Assembly: GCA_023386885.1 (NCBI GenBank)
Contig: JAEWIX010000081.1
Span: forward strand, 1-24,715
DNA: 24,715 bases
From: Pseudomonadota bacterium
GTDB lineage: Bacteria > Pseudomonadota > Alphaproteobacteria > Rhizobiales > Xanthobacteraceae
Direction of reading: 5' to 3'
Part shown: one piece after another, positions 24,690 to 24,715 of the stretch
Position numbering within the stretch: the stretch's first letter is position 1
How the letters are laid out: each line of letters starts with the position of its first letter
Translations under genes and position numbers: made by a program
The notes under the pieces: model-generated
Told to the model about the DNA's origin: nothing
The model's input: only the letters and a program-made list of their open reading frames with translations
Databases searched by the model: none

Positions 24690-24715
24690 GTCGTCGTCCC
24701 CGCGCAGGCGGGGAC
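24690..24715. repeat. Truncated copy of the CGTCGTCCCCGCG palindromic repeat
   Basis: GTCCCCGC (24696-24703) pairs with GCGGGGAC (24708-24715). The 13-nt sequence CGTCGTCCCCGCG (24693-24705) is also present at 20749-20761. The element is cut by the window end, 8 nt after the tadA stop, and is likely the tadA terminator as well as a repeat. Confidence 0.55.

Overview
The window looks like chromosomal DNA of a high-GC alphaproteobacterium, most likely of the Bradyrhizobium / Rhodopseudomonas / Afipia / Nitrobacter group. The reasons are the codon usage, thi operon content, TspO and DUF3829 genes, and intergenic palindromes of a type I associate with that group (for example around 2998-3057 and 20747-20778). 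This placement is recollection and inference; no search was run. I see no rRNA, tRNA, CRISPR array, transposase, integrase or phage gene, and most genes read as conserved housekeeping or physiological genes.

Layout. 1-2791 (minus): a tripartite efflux operon, lipoprotein adaptor followed by an RND permease cut by the window edge, with a promoter overlapped by a palindrome. 3103-4440 (minus): an ACS-family MFS transporter. 4642-4857 (plus): a CsbD-like stress protein with a strong terminator. 4959-6545 (minus): a cytoplasmic-type gamma-glutamyltransferase. 6700-7676 (plus): trhO and slyX, overlapping by 4 nt. 7796-12956 (plus): a complete thiamine transcription unit with promoter, TPP riboswitch, thiO, thiS, thiG, thiE, a four-helix membrane protein of unknown function, thiC and a terminator. 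13185-16171 (plus): a SAM methyltransferase, a secreted DUF3829-type protein, a TspO/MBR protein and a RidA-family protein. 16194-16922 (minus): a CBS-CBS-BON protein. 17173-17940 (plus): an SDR oxidoreductase. 17968-18639 (minus): queH. 18909-20723 (plus): a DipZ-like CcdA-thioredoxin fusion. 20789-23910 (minus): a VOC protein, rsmD and a very long RluB-type pseudouridine synthase. 24236-24682 (plus): tadA.

How the genes work together. The thi unit makes the thiazole (ThiO, ThiS, ThiG) and pyrimidine (ThiC) halves of thiamine and joins them (ThiE). The riboswitch helix includes the thiO Shine-Dalgarno, so TPP can shut the unit at translation. Five RNA-modification genes lie in the window: trhO, queH and tadA act on or toward tRNA wobble position 34, and rsmD and rluB act on ribosomal RNA. 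RluB and RsmD are translationally coupled (ATGA overlap).

The least explained structures are: (1) two long, perfectly paired inverted repeats in tandem between rluB and tadA (24013-24179) with a shared 9-nt core and a 13-nt match to a site at 20728; (2) the uncharacterised membrane protein inside the thi operon; (3) the roughly 380-residue Arg/Asp/Gly/Lys/Phe repeat extension of RluB; and (4) a perfect 10-bp inverted repeat covering part of the tspO ribosome binding site. I found no clear new defence or mobile system.
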